A DNA stretch of 64,000 bases from Clostridia bacterium (GTDB taxonomy: Bacteria; Bacillota; Peptococcia; DRI-13; UBA5745), in contig JAHDMJ010000013.1 of NCBI GenBank assembly GCA_018436095.1, positions 62,001-126,000 on the forward strand, read 5' to 3'. This document shows positions 34,349 through 43,135 of this stretch, one piece after another. Each line of letters begins with the position of its first letter. The first letter of the stretch is position 1. Below the pieces are notes generated by a model, which was not told where the DNA came from, ran no database searches, and was given only the letters and a program-made list of their open reading frames with translations. Position numbers and translations under genes: made by a program.

Positions 34349-36151
34349 ATGACAAAGTATGAATTGCTTTCCGGCAATGAGGCCATTGCCCGGGGGGCTT
34401 ATGAGGCGGGGGTAAAAGTTGCCGCGGCTTACCCCGGCACTCCCAGTACGGAAATTTTAGAAAATATTAGCCAATATGAGCGGATACACGCCCAGTGGTC
34501 GCCCAACGAAAAAGTGGCCATGGAAGTGGCTGTAGGCGCTTCCATAGCCGGAGCCAGATCGCTGGCTTCCATGAAGCATGTAGGCGTCAATGTGGCGGCG
34601 GACCCGTTGCTGACCTTTAGCTATACCGGCGTAGGCGGCGGCATGGTACTGGTTTCTGCCGACGACCCGGCCATGCACAGTTCCCAGAATGAACAGGACA
34701 ACCGGTATTACGGCCTTCTGGCCAAAATCCCTGTATTGGAGCCCGGCGACAGCGCCGAAGCTAAGGCCTTTACCAAGAAGGCTTATGAAATCAGCGAGAC
34801 CTTTGACACGCCGGTTATCCTGCGGACTACGACGAGGGTTAATCATTCCAAGGGCCTGGTGGCTCTGGAAGAACCGGCGGATATAGTCGTAAAGGATTAT
34901 GAGAAAAACCCTCCCAAATACGTGATGACGCCGGCCAATGCTGTGGGCCGCCATAAGGTAGTGGAGGAGCGGCGGCTGGCCCTGACGGAGTTTGCCGGCG
35001 CCACAGAGCTCAACCGCATAGAAAAAGGCAGTGGCGACGCCGGCCGCATTGGTTTCATTACCGCCGGCATCAGCTACCAGTATTTGAAGGAAATATTGCC
35101 GGAGGCTTCTTTTCTTAAACTGGGGCTGCTTTGGCCCCTGAATGAAAAATTGATCAAGGATTTTGCGGCCTCGGTGGACCAGGTCATCGTAGTGGAAGAG
35201 CTGGAACCGGTGCTGGAAACCCAGATTAAAGCCATGGGTGTTTGCTGCCGGGGCAAAGACATCACCCCCCGCCAAGGGGAACTCAGCGAAGAGGTGCTGC
35301 GGACCGTGCTGGCTGAAGCCGGCCTGCCGGTGCCGGTAGCTGCCGCCGTCCAATCTGAATATGCTTCCGGTCAAAAGCTGCCCATGCGGCCGCCGATTTT
35401 GTGTCCCGGTTGCTCCCACAGAGGGATGTTCTACACATTAAAAGCCATGAATCTTCATGTGTCCGGGGATATCGGCTGCTACGCTTTAGGCTCGGCGCCG
35501 CCTTTTGGCTGCCTGGATACCACCGTCTGCATGGGGGCATCCATTACCGGGGCTTTCGGCATGGAGCTGGCCCGGGGAGATGAATTTGCCGAAAAATGCG
35601 TAGCCGTTATCGGCGACTCTACCTTTTTCCATTCCGGCATCACCGGTCTTATTGATATCGTTTACAATCAGGGCCGTTCCACCATCATCGTCCTGGATAA
35701 CAGCATCACCGCCATGACCGGCCATCAGGACAATCCCGGCTCCGGCAAAGACATCAGGGGTATGGCATCGCCGGCCATCGATATTGCCAAGCTGGCGGAA
35801 AGCATCGGCATCCGCCGCATCCGGGTAGTGGATCCCTTCGACTTGAAGACCTGCCGGGAAGTATTAAAGGAAGAACTGGCGGCGCCGGAGGTGTCCGTGA
35901 TTATTGCCCGCCGGCCCTGCGCTTTGCATATCCGGCTAAAAAATCCGCCTTTTTATGTGGATCAGGAAAAATGCATCGGCTGCAAAGCCTGCCTGAAGCT
36001 GGGTTGTCCCGCCATATCGGTAACGGAGGGCAAAGCCAAAATCGATCCTTTGGTTTGTGTGGGCTGCGGTCTTTGTCCCCGGGTTTGTCCCACAAAGGCC
36101 ATTAAGGCCGCCAGCCAAAAAGCCGCTGAGGAGGCAAAAACCAATGAGTAA
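34349..36151 (+). CDS. iorA: Indolepyruvate:ferredoxin oxidoreductase, alpha subunit
   Basis: 600 aa from ATG 34349 (GGAGG about 12 bp upstream; a TTG at 34319 is the alternative). Domain order: pyrimidine-binding N-terminal domain with the AAYPGTPSTEILE segment, transketolase-like middle, TPP-binding region (about 350-520) with DIGCYALG and GDSTFFHSGITGL, and a C-terminal 2[4Fe-4S] ferredoxin domain (CIGCKACLKLGC and CVGCGLCPRVC). It decarboxylates aryl pyruvates from aromatic amino acids to aryl-acetyl-CoA while reducing ferredoxin. It overlaps iorB by 8 bp. Confidence 0.93.
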   Translation: MTKYELLSGNEAIARGAYEAGVKVAAAYPGTPSTEILENISQYERIHAQWSPNEKVAMEVAVGASIAGARSLASMKHVGVNVAADPLLTFSYTGVGGGMVLVSADDPAMHSSQNEQDNRYYGLLAKIPVLEPGDSAEAKAFTKKAYEISETFDTPVILRTTTRVNHSKGLVALEEPADIVVKDYEKNPPKYVMTPANAVGRHKVVEERRLALTEFAGATELNRIEKGSGDAGRIGFITAGISYQYLKEILPEASFLKLGLLWPLNEKLIKDFAASVDQVIVVEELEPVLETQIKAMGVCCRGKDITPRQGELSEEVLRTVLAEAGLPVPVAAAVQSEYASGQKLPMRPPILCPGCSHRGMFYTLKAMNLHVSGDIGCYALGSAPPFGCLDTTVCMGASITGAFGMELARGDEFAEKCVAVIGDSTFFHSGITGLIDIVYNQGRSTIIVLDNSITAMTGHQDNPGSGKDIRGMASPAIDIAKLAESIGIRRIRVVDPFDLKTCREVLKEELAAPEVSVIIARRPCALHIRLKNPPFYVDQEKCIGCKACLKLGCPAISVTEGKAKIDPLVCVGCGLCPRVCPTKAIKAASQKAAEEAKTNE

Positions 36152-36719
36152 AAATGCAAGCATATTGATTGCCGGCGTCGGCGGCCAGGGTACGGTGCTG
36201 GCCAGCAAGATCCTGGGCCTGGTGGCCACGAAGGCCGGTTTGGACGTCAAACAATCGGAAATCCACGGCATGTCTCAGCGAGGCGGCAGTGTAGTTACCC
36301 ATGTGCGCTTTGGCGAGAAGGTCTATTCGCCCCTGGTGGCCAAAGGCACCGCCGACATTATTATGGCTTTTGAAGAACTGGAAGCCCTCCGCTATCTGCC
36401 TTATTTGAAGAAGGACGGGCTGATGATCGTCAACCAACAGCAGATGCTGCCCATGCCGGTAATCACCGGCGCTGCTCAGTATCCTGAAGGGCCTGTGGAA
36501 GAGATGACCGGCAGAGGCATACGGGTTAAAGCTATTAATGCTTCTGCCATAGGCAGGGAAAAGGGCGACGCCCGGGCAGCCAACGTGGTGCTTTTAGGCA
36601 TATTGGCCAATGAGCTGTCGTTCCCGAAAGAGTATTGGACCGAGGCTTTGGAAGAGAGCCTGAAACCGAAGCTTTTAGCCATGAATCTGGCCGCTTTTAA
36701 AGCAGGACAGGAAATTTAA
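36144..36719 (+). CDS. iorB: Indolepyruvate:ferredoxin oxidoreductase, beta subunit
   Basis: 191 aa from ATG 36144, with GAGGAGG about 9 bp upstream. The gamma-type domain of 2-oxoacid oxidoreductases is evident: ILIAGVGGQGTVLASKILG at the start, then KQSEIHGMSQRGGSVVTHVRFG. It forms the IOR complex with IorA, consistent with the overlapping reading frames. Confidence 0.92.
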   Translation: MSKNASILIAGVGGQGTVLASKILGLVATKAGLDVKQSEIHGMSQRGGSVVTHVRFGEKVYSPLVAKGTADIIMAFEELEALRYLPYLKKDGLMIVNQQQMLPMPVITGAAQYPEGPVEEMTGRGIRVKAINASAIGREKGDARAANVVLLGILANELSFPKEYWTEALEESLKPKLLAMNLAAFKAGQEI

Positions 36720-36858
36720 TACAGCTTATGAAAAAAATCACAAAGTAGATAAATGTTGCCTGAAAATTCTTTTATCTCTTTTTTATCCGCGTAAGGCATG
36801 GCTTAAAAAAGGCAGGTAATATATACGTTTTTCCCTTGTGTATTTTTTCGCCAATTGC

Positions 36859-36888
36859 TTGCATATTGCTTTGGGGCCATGATATAAT
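36859..36888 (+). promoter_or_regulatory. Promoter of the por operon
   Basis: A perfect TATAAT (36883-36888) has a weak TTGCAT (36859-36864) 18 bp upstream; the porC-type ATG is 60 bp further on. The -35 assignment is uncertain. Confidence 0.45.
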
Positions 36889-36948
36889 CTAGACTGTAAT
36901 GAATGCTTGTTATTAGGTATTAATTTTAATAAGAGAGGGGTTATATGC

Positions 36949-37539
36949 ATGAAAAAACTGACTGAAATACGTTGGCACGGCAGAGGCGGCCAAGGGGCTA
37001 AGACTGCTTCTTTATTGCTGGCCGACGTAGCCTTCAGCACCGGCATGTATATTCAGGGCTTTCCTGAGTACGGTCCGGAGAGAATGGGGGCGCCGATCAC
37101 CGCTTACAACCGTTTAAGCAACGAGCCGCTTCGGGTTCATTCCAACATTTATGAGCCTGACTTTGTGGCGGTGGTGGACGAGACCTTACTGGACTCCGTC
37201 AATGTCACTGCCGGCTTGAAACCGGAAGGGGCCATCGTTATCAATACAGCCAAAAGTCCCGAGGAGATTCTGCCTAAGCTCAATGGATATAAGGGCAAGG
37301 TCTACACCCTGGACGCCAAGAAGGTTTCTTTAGCTACCATCGGCAAAAATATCCCCAACACCCCTATGCTGGCAGCGGTAGTACGGGCCAGCGGCGTTAT
37401 GGACGAGCAGCTTTTCCTGGATAATATGCAAGCTTCCTTCAAGCATAAGTTTGCAACGAAGCCGGAAGTTGTGGAAGGCAATATGAAGGCCTTGAGCATG
37501 GCCCTGGAGGAGGTAAAGGTTTATGACGGATCAAAATAA
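36949..37539 (+). CDS. porC: Pyruvate (2-oxoacid):ferredoxin oxidoreductase, gamma subunit
   Basis: 196 aa from ATG 36949 (AGAGAGGGG upstream). The signature WHGRGGQGAKTASLLLADVAF and GFPEYGPERMGAPITAYNR are those of POR/VOR gamma subunits. First gene of a compact gamma-delta-alpha-beta operon; it overlaps the delta gene by 17 bp. Pyruvate is the likely main substrate by subunit pattern, but 2-ketoisovalerate oxidoreductases share this layout. Confidence 0.9.
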   Translation: MKKLTEIRWHGRGGQGAKTASLLLADVAFSTGMYIQGFPEYGPERMGAPITAYNRLSNEPLRVHSNIYEPDFVAVVDETLLDSVNVTAGLKPEGAIVINTAKSPEEILPKLNGYKGKVYTLDAKKVSLATIGKNIPNTPMLAAVVRASGVMDEQLFLDNMQASFKHKFATKPEVVEGNMKALSMALEEVKVYDGSK

Positions 37540-37834
37540 GATGAAAAATATCACCATTGAAAATAAATGGCAGGATCTGACCCCCGGCGGTATGATCTTT
37601 GCTTCCGGCAATTCCGTCGAATTCAAAACCGGAGACTGGAGAACCATCACCCCTAAAATGGTTTGGGACAAATGCAAGCAGTGCCTGCTGTGCGCTCCTA
37701 TGTGTCCCGACAGCTCCATCCCGGTGAAAGATGGTAAGCGCCTGGAATTTGACTACGATCACTGCAAAGGCTGCGGCATTTGTGCAAAGGTTTGCCCCTT
37801 TGACGCTATAGTCTTTGGCGGCGAAGAAGAATAG
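37523..37834 (+). CDS. porD: Pyruvate (2-oxoacid):ferredoxin oxidoreductase, delta subunit (ferredoxin)
   Basis: 103 aa. Two [4Fe-4S] motifs, CKQCLLCAPMCP (about 51-62) and CKGCGICAKVCP (about 81-92), follow a short N-terminal segment (WRTITPKMVWDKC) typical of PorD. It carries electrons from the TPP site to external ferredoxin. GGAGGAGG lies about 12 bp before ATG 37523. Confidence 0.92.
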   Translation: MTDQNKMKNITIENKWQDLTPGGMIFASGNSVEFKTGDWRTITPKMVWDKCKQCLLCAPMCPDSSIPVKDGKRLEFDYDHCKGCGICAKVCPFDAIVFGGEEE

Positions 37835-37844
37835 GAGGGTTCAC

Positions 37845-39026
37845 ATGGCTATCCAAGACAGATTGTCAGGCAATGAAGCAGTATCCATTGCTATTAAACA
37901 AATTAATCCCGATGTGATGCCGGCTTTTCCCATCACACCGTCCACAGAGATTCCCCAGTTCATCTCCCAGTTTATTGCCAATGGCGAGATGGATACCGTA
38001 TTTGTACCGGTGGAATCCGAGCACAGCGCTATGTCCGCCTGCATCGGTTCCCAGTCTGCCGGCGGCAGAACCGTTACGGCTACTTCCTCCTGCGGCCTGG
38101 CTCTCATGTTCGAGATGCTTTACGTGGCTGCTTCCAATCGTCTGCCCATCACCATGGCAGTGGTCAACCGGGCTCTTTCCGGCCCCATCAACATCAACAA
38201 CGACCATTCCGATTCCATGGGCGCCCGGGACAGCGGCTGGCTGCAGATTTACGCCGAGAATGCCCAGGAAGCTTACGACAACTTCTTCCAGTGCATGAAG
38301 ATCGGCGAGCATCCCTCGGTGCAGTTGCCGGTAATGTGCTGCCAGGACGGTTTCATTACCTCCCACGCCGTAGAGCGGATGGAGCTCATCGAGACCGAAA
38401 AGGTTAAAGCCTTCATGGGTGAGTACAAACCGGAGCATTACCTGCTGAATCCTGATCAGACTCTGGCTGTGGGCCCCTACGATATTCCCCAGTACTATAT
38501 GGAGCATAAAAAGGCCCAGGCCGTAGCTATGGAAAATGCCCGGGCAGCCATTCTGGAAGTGGCCAAGGAATTTGAGGCCATGACCGGCCGCAAATACGGC
38601 ATGATCGAAGAATACTGCATGGAAGATGCAGAACTGGCCATGATCATCATCGGCTCCTCTGCCGGTACGGCTAAAGAAGCCTGCGACGAGCTGAGAGCTG
38701 CCGGAGTTAAAGCCGGCGTCATCAAGGTCCGGGTATTCCGTCCCTTCCCCGCCGAGGAAATTGTTGCCGCCCTCAAAGGGGTAAAGGCTGTGGCTATCAT
38801 GGACAAAACCGAGAGCTTCAGCGCCAACGGCGGCCCCATGGGCGCCGAGGTGAAAGCCGCTATGTTCGGCAAGCTAGGCGATGTTCTGGTGACCAATTAC
38901 ATTTACGGTATCGGCGGCCGGGACGTCAAAGTAGACGATCTGAAGAGCGTCTATGATAAACTGGCAGAGATGGTAAAGACCGGCAAGTCTCCGGAACATT
39001 ACCAGTATCTGGCCCTCAGAGATTAG
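37845..39026 (+). CDS. porA: Pyruvate (2-oxoacid):ferredoxin oxidoreductase, alpha subunit
   Basis: 393 aa from ATG 37845, directly after TAGGAGGG. Recognisable segments are LSGNEAVSIAIKQINPDVMPAFPITPSTE at the N-terminus, VESEHSAMSACIGSQSAGGRTVTATSSCGLALM, and the FRPFPAEEI motif of domain II. It binds the pyruvate carboxylate and part of the TPP site with PorB. It is separated from porD by 10 bp. Confidence 0.93.
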   Translation: MAIQDRLSGNEAVSIAIKQINPDVMPAFPITPSTEIPQFISQFIANGEMDTVFVPVESEHSAMSACIGSQSAGGRTVTATSSCGLALMFEMLYVAASNRLPITMAVVNRALSGPININNDHSDSMGARDSGWLQIYAENAQEAYDNFFQCMKIGEHPSVQLPVMCCQDGFITSHAVERMELIETEKVKAFMGEYKPEHYLLNPDQTLAVGPYDIPQYYMEHKKAQAVAMENARAAILEVAKEFEAMTGRKYGMIEEYCMEDAELAMIIIGSSAGTAKEACDELRAAGVKAGVIKVRVFRPFPAEEIVAALKGVKAVAIMDKTESFSANGGPMGAEVKAAMFGKLGDVLVTNYIYGIGGRDVKVDDLKSVYDKLAEMVKTGKSPEHYQYLALRD

Positions 39027-39039
39027 GAGGTGGATGAAC

Positions 39040-39969
39040 ATGGCATATAATTTTAAAGAAGTTATGGAACGGCCGGACCGTTTAGCATCCGGTCACCGGA
39101 TGTGCGCCGGCTGTGGTGCTCCTATCGCCGTAAGAGGCGTGCTGCGGGCAATCAAACCTGAAGATAAAGCTGTTATTTGCAGCGCTACCTGCTGTCTGGA
39201 AGTTTCCACCTGTATGTATCCTTATACATCCTGGAAGGATTCCTTCATTCACAATGCTTTCGAAAATGCTGCCGCCACCATCAGCGGTGTTGAGGCAGCC
39301 CACAAATCCTTGGCTGCCAAGGGCAAAGTACCGGAAAACTACAAGTTCATCGCCTTCGGCGGCGACGGCGGTACTTACGACATCGGCTTCCAGTCCCTGT
39401 CCGGCGCCATGGAAAGAAACCATGACATGGTTTATGTCTGCTACGACAATGAGGCTTACATGAATACCGGTATTCAGCGGTCTTCTGCTACTCCTCTTTA
39501 TGCCGACACCACCACCAGCGCCACCGGTAAAGCCAGCAGCGGCAAAACCCAGAACCGTAAGGATCTGGCTGAGGTTATCGCTGCCCATCATGTGCCTTAT
39601 GTGGCTCAGACCACCTTTATCGGCAACCTGAAGGACCTCCATGAGAAGGCCGAAAAAGCCCTCTACACCCCCGGCGCCGCTTTCCTCAATGTCTTGGCTC
39701 CCTGCCCCAGAGGCTGGCGCTATGAGGCCGAGGATATTGCCGAGATCTGCAAAATGGCAGTAGAGACTTGCTTCTGGCCCCTGTTTGAAGTAGAAAACGA
39801 CGTTTGGAAGATCAACTACCAGCCGAAAAACAAGCGGCCCATCGAAGATTTCCTGAAGACCCAAGGCCGGTTTAAACATTTGTTCAAGAAAGGCAACGAA
39901 CACTTAATCGCCGACATTCAGAAGGAAGTTGACCACCGCTGGGAGCTGCTGTTAAAACGGGCTCAATAA
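39040..39969 (+). CDS. porB: Pyruvate (2-oxoacid):ferredoxin oxidoreductase, beta subunit
   Basis: 309 aa from ATG 39040 (AGGAGGTGG upstream; an ATG two codons earlier sits too close to it). The TPP-binding motif is GGDGGTYDIGFQSLSGAMERN followed by YDNEAYMNTGIQRSS. Conserved cysteines CAGCGA (about 23-26), C-terminal APCPRGW and ICSATCC hold the internal [4Fe-4S] cluster in POR beta subunits. It completes the POR complex; a strong terminator follows. Confidence 0.93.
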   Translation: MAYNFKEVMERPDRLASGHRMCAGCGAPIAVRGVLRAIKPEDKAVICSATCCLEVSTCMYPYTSWKDSFIHNAFENAAATISGVEAAHKSLAAKGKVPENYKFIAFGGDGGTYDIGFQSLSGAMERNHDMVYVCYDNEAYMNTGIQRSSATPLYADTTTSATGKASSGKTQNRKDLAEVIAAHHVPYVAQTTFIGNLKDLHEKAEKALYTPGAAFLNVLAPCPRGWRYEAEDIAEICKMAVETCFWPLFEVENDVWKINYQPKNKRPIEDFLKTQGRFKHLFKKGNEHLIADIQKEVDHRWELLLKRAQ

Positions 39970-40005
39970 GCTAAAATAATCAATAGACCAAGACTTGTTT
40001 TGTGG

Positions 40006-40054
40006 GAAAGACCACCTTTGTTATTTATTTAAATAACGGGTGGTCTTTCATTTT
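40006..40054 (+). terminator. Strong terminator after the por operon
   Basis: GAAAGACCACC pairs with GGTGGTCTTTC, and inside it GTTATTT pairs with AAATAAC, giving a long near-continuous stem followed by ATTTTG. Confidence 0.85.
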
Positions 40055-40074
40055 GTATCTGTTATACTACATGC

Positions 40075-40103
40075 TTGCCAATTGTAATGATATGAGATTT
40101 AAT
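40075..40103 (+). promoter_or_regulatory. Promoter of the pucR-type gene
   Basis: TTGCCA (40075-40080), 17-bp spacer, TTTAAT (40098-40103), each one base from consensus; the ATG is 46 bp downstream. Confidence 0.55.
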
Positions 40104-40149
40104 AGAGGTGAAATGCCCGACAGTTGTTTCCTAAGAAAGGAGTTTTTTC

Positions 40150-41334
40150 ATGGCCTGTGTAAGAGATTTGATGAGCCTGGAATCCTTTCAGGATATCACT
40201 TTAGTTGCCGGATATAAAGGGCTTTACCGCAGAGTTTCTTGGCCCAATATCGCCCAGACCCCCGACATCCGGGAATGGTTGGTAGGGGGTGATGTTATCC
40301 TGATGACAGGCATTGGCTTAGACTGCACCTATACATTTCTCAACAGCATCCTGAATCAGGCAGCGGAAGGCAATGCCGGTTGCCTGGTGATTCTTCTTTC
40401 CCCTGAACGTATTCCCAGGGTTTTTCCGGAAACATTAGCCTATGCAGAAAAGTTAAACTTCCCGGTATTTACGGCTCACTGGGAGATTCGGATCGCCAAT
40501 ATCATCCGGGATATTTCCAGCTTCCTGCTCATGGAGAGGCATCAGGAGGAGGCGGTGAACTCTCTTTTGGAAGAACTGTTGTTTCTGGACGGAAATATGC
40601 CGTCAGATGCGTTGCAAGCCTTTATTAAGAAGCACCGGCTGGCAGGCAATCATGCAGTAGTATTGGCGGAATATGCAGAAATCTGCCCTGAAGCCCTTTC
40701 TTCCCTGGGTGGAGCCGTTTCCCGGCAGCAGAGTGCCGACATGTTGGTGCAGGAGCTAAAGGCTAAATTCCCCAAGACGATGTATCTAAACCGCTACAAA
40801 AGCACCTTCTTTTTGATTCCAATAGAGCCGGAGCAGGCTGGTTCCCTCGTTCAACTGGCCTCCCGCCTGTGTTGCGACATTGACAGTTGGTATCCGGGGT
40901 TGGAGGTTCATTTTGCTATTGGGCGGATTTACAGTGAGCCCCTGCAATTTTATCGAAGTTTGCAAGAAGCTAAAAAAGCCTCCGCTATGTGCCGGGAATC
41001 CCGTAAGGTGATTTGTTTTTCCGAGCTGGGCATCTATCAGCTTTTGATGGATGTACCGAATCAGGAGCAAATTATTCGGTTTACGGAGTATCGGCTTCGC
41101 CCCCTTTTAGAGTATGAGCAAAAAAACAACAAAAACCTCCTGCCTACATTAGAGATGTATCTGCAGACGAATTGCAATGCCGTACAGACTGCTCAAAAGC
41201 TGCAGATCCATCGAAACAGCCTGGCTTATCGCCTTACTAGAATTCAGGAGCTTTTGGGTACTAGCCTGGAGGACGCAGAAGACCGCAACGAGCTTTATAA
41301 TTGCTTGAAAATATACCGCTACTGCCAAAAATAA
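40150..41334 (+). CDS. PucR-family transcriptional regulator
   Basis: 394 aa. An N-terminal PucR sensor domain (about 5-125) with VSWPNIAQTPDIREWLVGGDVILMTG is followed by a GGDEF-like middle region and a C-terminal PucR helix-turn-helix (about 325-390) with LEMYLQTNCNAVQTAQKLQIHRNSLAYRL. Relatives control purine or amino-acid catabolism genes. AAAGGAG precedes the ATG. It lies immediately upstream of the hydrolase-YczE pair, separated by about 180 bp, so it most likely regulates them. Confidence 0.88.
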   Translation: MACVRDLMSLESFQDITLVAGYKGLYRRVSWPNIAQTPDIREWLVGGDVILMTGIGLDCTYTFLNSILNQAAEGNAGCLVILLSPERIPRVFPETLAYAEKLNFPVFTAHWEIRIANIIRDISSFLLMERHQEEAVNSLLEELLFLDGNMPSDALQAFIKKHRLAGNHAVVLAEYAEICPEALSSLGGAVSRQQSADMLVQELKAKFPKTMYLNRYKSTFFLIPIEPEQAGSLVQLASRLCCDIDSWYPGLEVHFAIGRIYSEPLQFYRSLQEAKKASAMCRESRKVICFSELGIYQLLMDVPNQEQIIRFTEYRLRPLLEYEQKNNKNLLPTLEMYLQTNCNAVQTAQKLQIHRNSLAYRLTRIQELLGTSLEDAEDRNELYNCLKIYRYCQK

Positions 41335-41459
41335 TCTGCAAAAAAATCTCAAGGGTGTGCTCCAGCAGATTGAAGCCACATAAATAGGCGATACAGCAAG
41401 CTTGCACAAAAAATAATAATTTTTTTTGTTCATTATTTACGATTACAAGCAATATTCCC

Positions 41460-41473
41460 CTATGATATCATAG
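41460..41473. promoter_or_regulatory. 14-bp palindrome before the hydrolase gene, candidate operator
   Basis: CTATGATATCATAG is a perfect palindrome 44 bp before the ATG. It contains TATGAT, a possible -10 box, so a bound regulator would interfere with or contact polymerase. The adjacent PucR-type protein is the natural candidate; this is inference. Confidence 0.45.
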
Positions 41474-41517
41474 CCTGGGTTAACAAAATATGCCAGATAA
41501 GAAGAAGGGGGAATAAA

Positions 41518-42195
41518 ATGATGAAAGCATATTTTAACAACGTGCAAAAAGAAGTCCCGCAGGAACTGAAGAGGGTATTTCTAGACCGTCGTGACACCGC
41601 TGTTATCACTATAGACATGCATGAAGGACACCTGTCTTTGGATCCTGAGTGTCCTTGCCCCTCTCCCCGTGGCCGTGAGATAGTCGAACCGCTGAACCGG
41701 TTCATGAGTGAAGCCCGGGCTCTGAACCTGCCTATAATTCATATTTGTTCCGTTCTGCGTAAGGGTGGAGCAGACGAAAAGCTGTATCCTTCCGCTTGGC
41801 GTATGGTTTTCCCTGTGACTGTGGGCGAAATCCCCAATATTGCCGAGCACGCCATTGAGGGCAGCCGTTGGAATAAGATGTCTATCGATGTTCAAGATGG
41901 GGATTACATGGTTACCACCAAAAAACGCTTATCCGGATTCTATCCTACCGACTTGGAGCTGCTCCTGCGTAATCTGGGCATTCGCCGGGTCATTTTGACA
42001 GGCTGCATGACTGACTGCTGCGTAGTCAATACTGCCTTTGACGCTGCTAACCGGGATTTCCGCGTAGTTGTGCCCCAGGACCTGACCCGCGGCTCCGAAC
42101 ATCTGGAGTTGCCTACGCTGCAAATGATCTCCCTGCATCTGGGCCTGGTAGTGGATTCCGCTGCTTTGCTTAACGAGTGGAAGAGCCAAAAGTAA
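41518..42195 (+). CDS. Isochorismatase-fold cysteine hydrolase
   Basis: 225 aa. The catalytic triad of the isochorismatase/nicotinamidase-like hydrolases is present: Asp in VITIDMHEGHL (D33), Lys in VTTKKRLSGF and Cys in LTGCMTDCCV. Family members hydrolyse amides such as N-carbamoylsarcosine, biuret, ureidoacrylate or nicotinamide. The substrate is not identifiable here, but a PucR regulator nearby would fit purine- or pyrimidine-derived nitrogen. AAGGGGGA is upstream; two consecutive ATGs leave the exact start uncertain by one codon. Confidence 0.83.
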   Translation: MMKAYFNNVQKEVPQELKRVFLDRRDTAVITIDMHEGHLSLDPECPCPSPRGREIVEPLNRFMSEARALNLPIIHICSVLRKGGADEKLYPSAWRMVFPVTVGEIPNIAEHAIEGSRWNKMSIDVQDGDYMVTTKKRLSGFYPTDLELLLRNLGIRRVILTGCMTDCCVVNTAFDAANRDFRVVVPQDLTRGSEHLELPTLQMISLHLGLVVDSAALLNEWKSQK

Positions 42196-42221
42196 AAGAA
42201 CTCAGCCTGGAATGTGATCAA

Positions 42222-42254
42222 TTGCCGGGTGCATATTTTTTCTGCTCCCGGCAA
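42222..42254 (+). other. Intercistronic stem-loop
   Basis: TTGCCGGG pairs perfectly with CCCGGCAA around a T-rich loop of 17 nt, between the hydrolase and the membrane-protein gene and 8 bp before AAAGGAGGGG. There is no T-tract after it, so it may be an mRNA processing or stability element. Confidence 0.45.
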
Positions 42255-42275
42255 ACGTAAAGGAGGGGAAAATAC

Positions 42276-42938
42276 ATGTCCCATCGTGTATGGACTGCCC
42301 GGAATATCATTGTCCGTTGTTTGGTGATTTTGAGCGGCACGGTAGTGGCCGGTTTCGGTTGCGCCGCCTATATCTGTGCGGTGTTGGGCAGCGACCCTGT
42401 CAGTGTGCTGGTTCAAGGCCTCCAGGGTAAGCTGGGTCTTGGTTCTTTTGGTATGGCAATGAATATCTATAATATCGCATTCTTTGTTTTTTTATTGTTT
42501 TTTGGCCGGAAAATGATTCATTTGGGAACGATTATTTACACCTTTCTGCTAGGTACTTTTAATAACCTGTTTATTGCCCTGATTAACAGTATTATGGGCA
42601 ATGACCCTAGCGTAGCAATACGATCCCTTTTCTTAGTGCTGGGTGTTTTGGCGCTGGGACTAGGCCTGGGCATTTACCAATCTGCCCGCTTGGGCTGCGG
42701 TCCTACCGACGGCTTTAACCAAATCGTATCCGAGAGGCTAAAGATTCCCCTGAAGTGGGAGCGTGTCGGTTGCGACGTCATCATGACAGTGCTGGGCTGG
42801 TTTATGGGCGGAGTCATTGGCGCCGGAACTATTCTGGGCATGATCGCTACGGGCCCTGTTATGGCTCCTACTATTACTAAGTTAGCTCCGCTAGTAGATC
42901 GCTGGGCTGGAACAGCAGAAAATGAAGTAGATGCTTAA
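42276..42938 (+). CDS. YczE/YitT-like integral membrane protein
   Basis: 220 aa with five or six hydrophobic helices. The pattern GLGIYQSARLGCGPTDGFNQIVSERLKIPLKWER is typical of the YczE group (also annotated BCR/YitT). No biochemical function is firmly known. It follows the isochorismatase-fold hydrolase in the same direction, so it may transport the substrate or product of that enzyme; this is inference from the pairing. Confidence 0.78.
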   Translation: MSHRVWTARNIIVRCLVILSGTVVAGFGCAAYICAVLGSDPVSVLVQGLQGKLGLGSFGMAMNIYNIAFFVFLLFFGRKMIHLGTIIYTFLLGTFNNLFIALINSIMGNDPSVAIRSLFLVLGVLALGLGLGIYQSARLGCGPTDGFNQIVSERLKIPLKWERVGCDVIMTVLGWFMGGVIGAGTILGMIATGPVMAPTITKLAPLVDRWAGTAENEVDA

Positions 42939-43135
42939 AGGTAAATAAGCTGGTAAAAGTAGGACAGTTAACTCAAAATAGATAATTTTATGTTTCTGCC
43001 TTAAAGAGGCTTGTCTACCTGGAAGGGAGCATATCATTTGGCGGCAGTTCCTTTTGTCCTCCACAAAGGTTGCACATTTTTGAACCGAGCCCACTGCCCT
43101 GTGCTATTGCTGCCAAAAAATATGTCATGGCCGCG

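Noticed and set aside
43015-43040. Possible SRP RNA (CCTGGAAGGGAGCA resembles the GGAA-loop region)
   Set aside because: The flanking sequence does not form the symmetric internal loop and long helix of bacterial SRP RNA, and the match is limited to about 11 bases.
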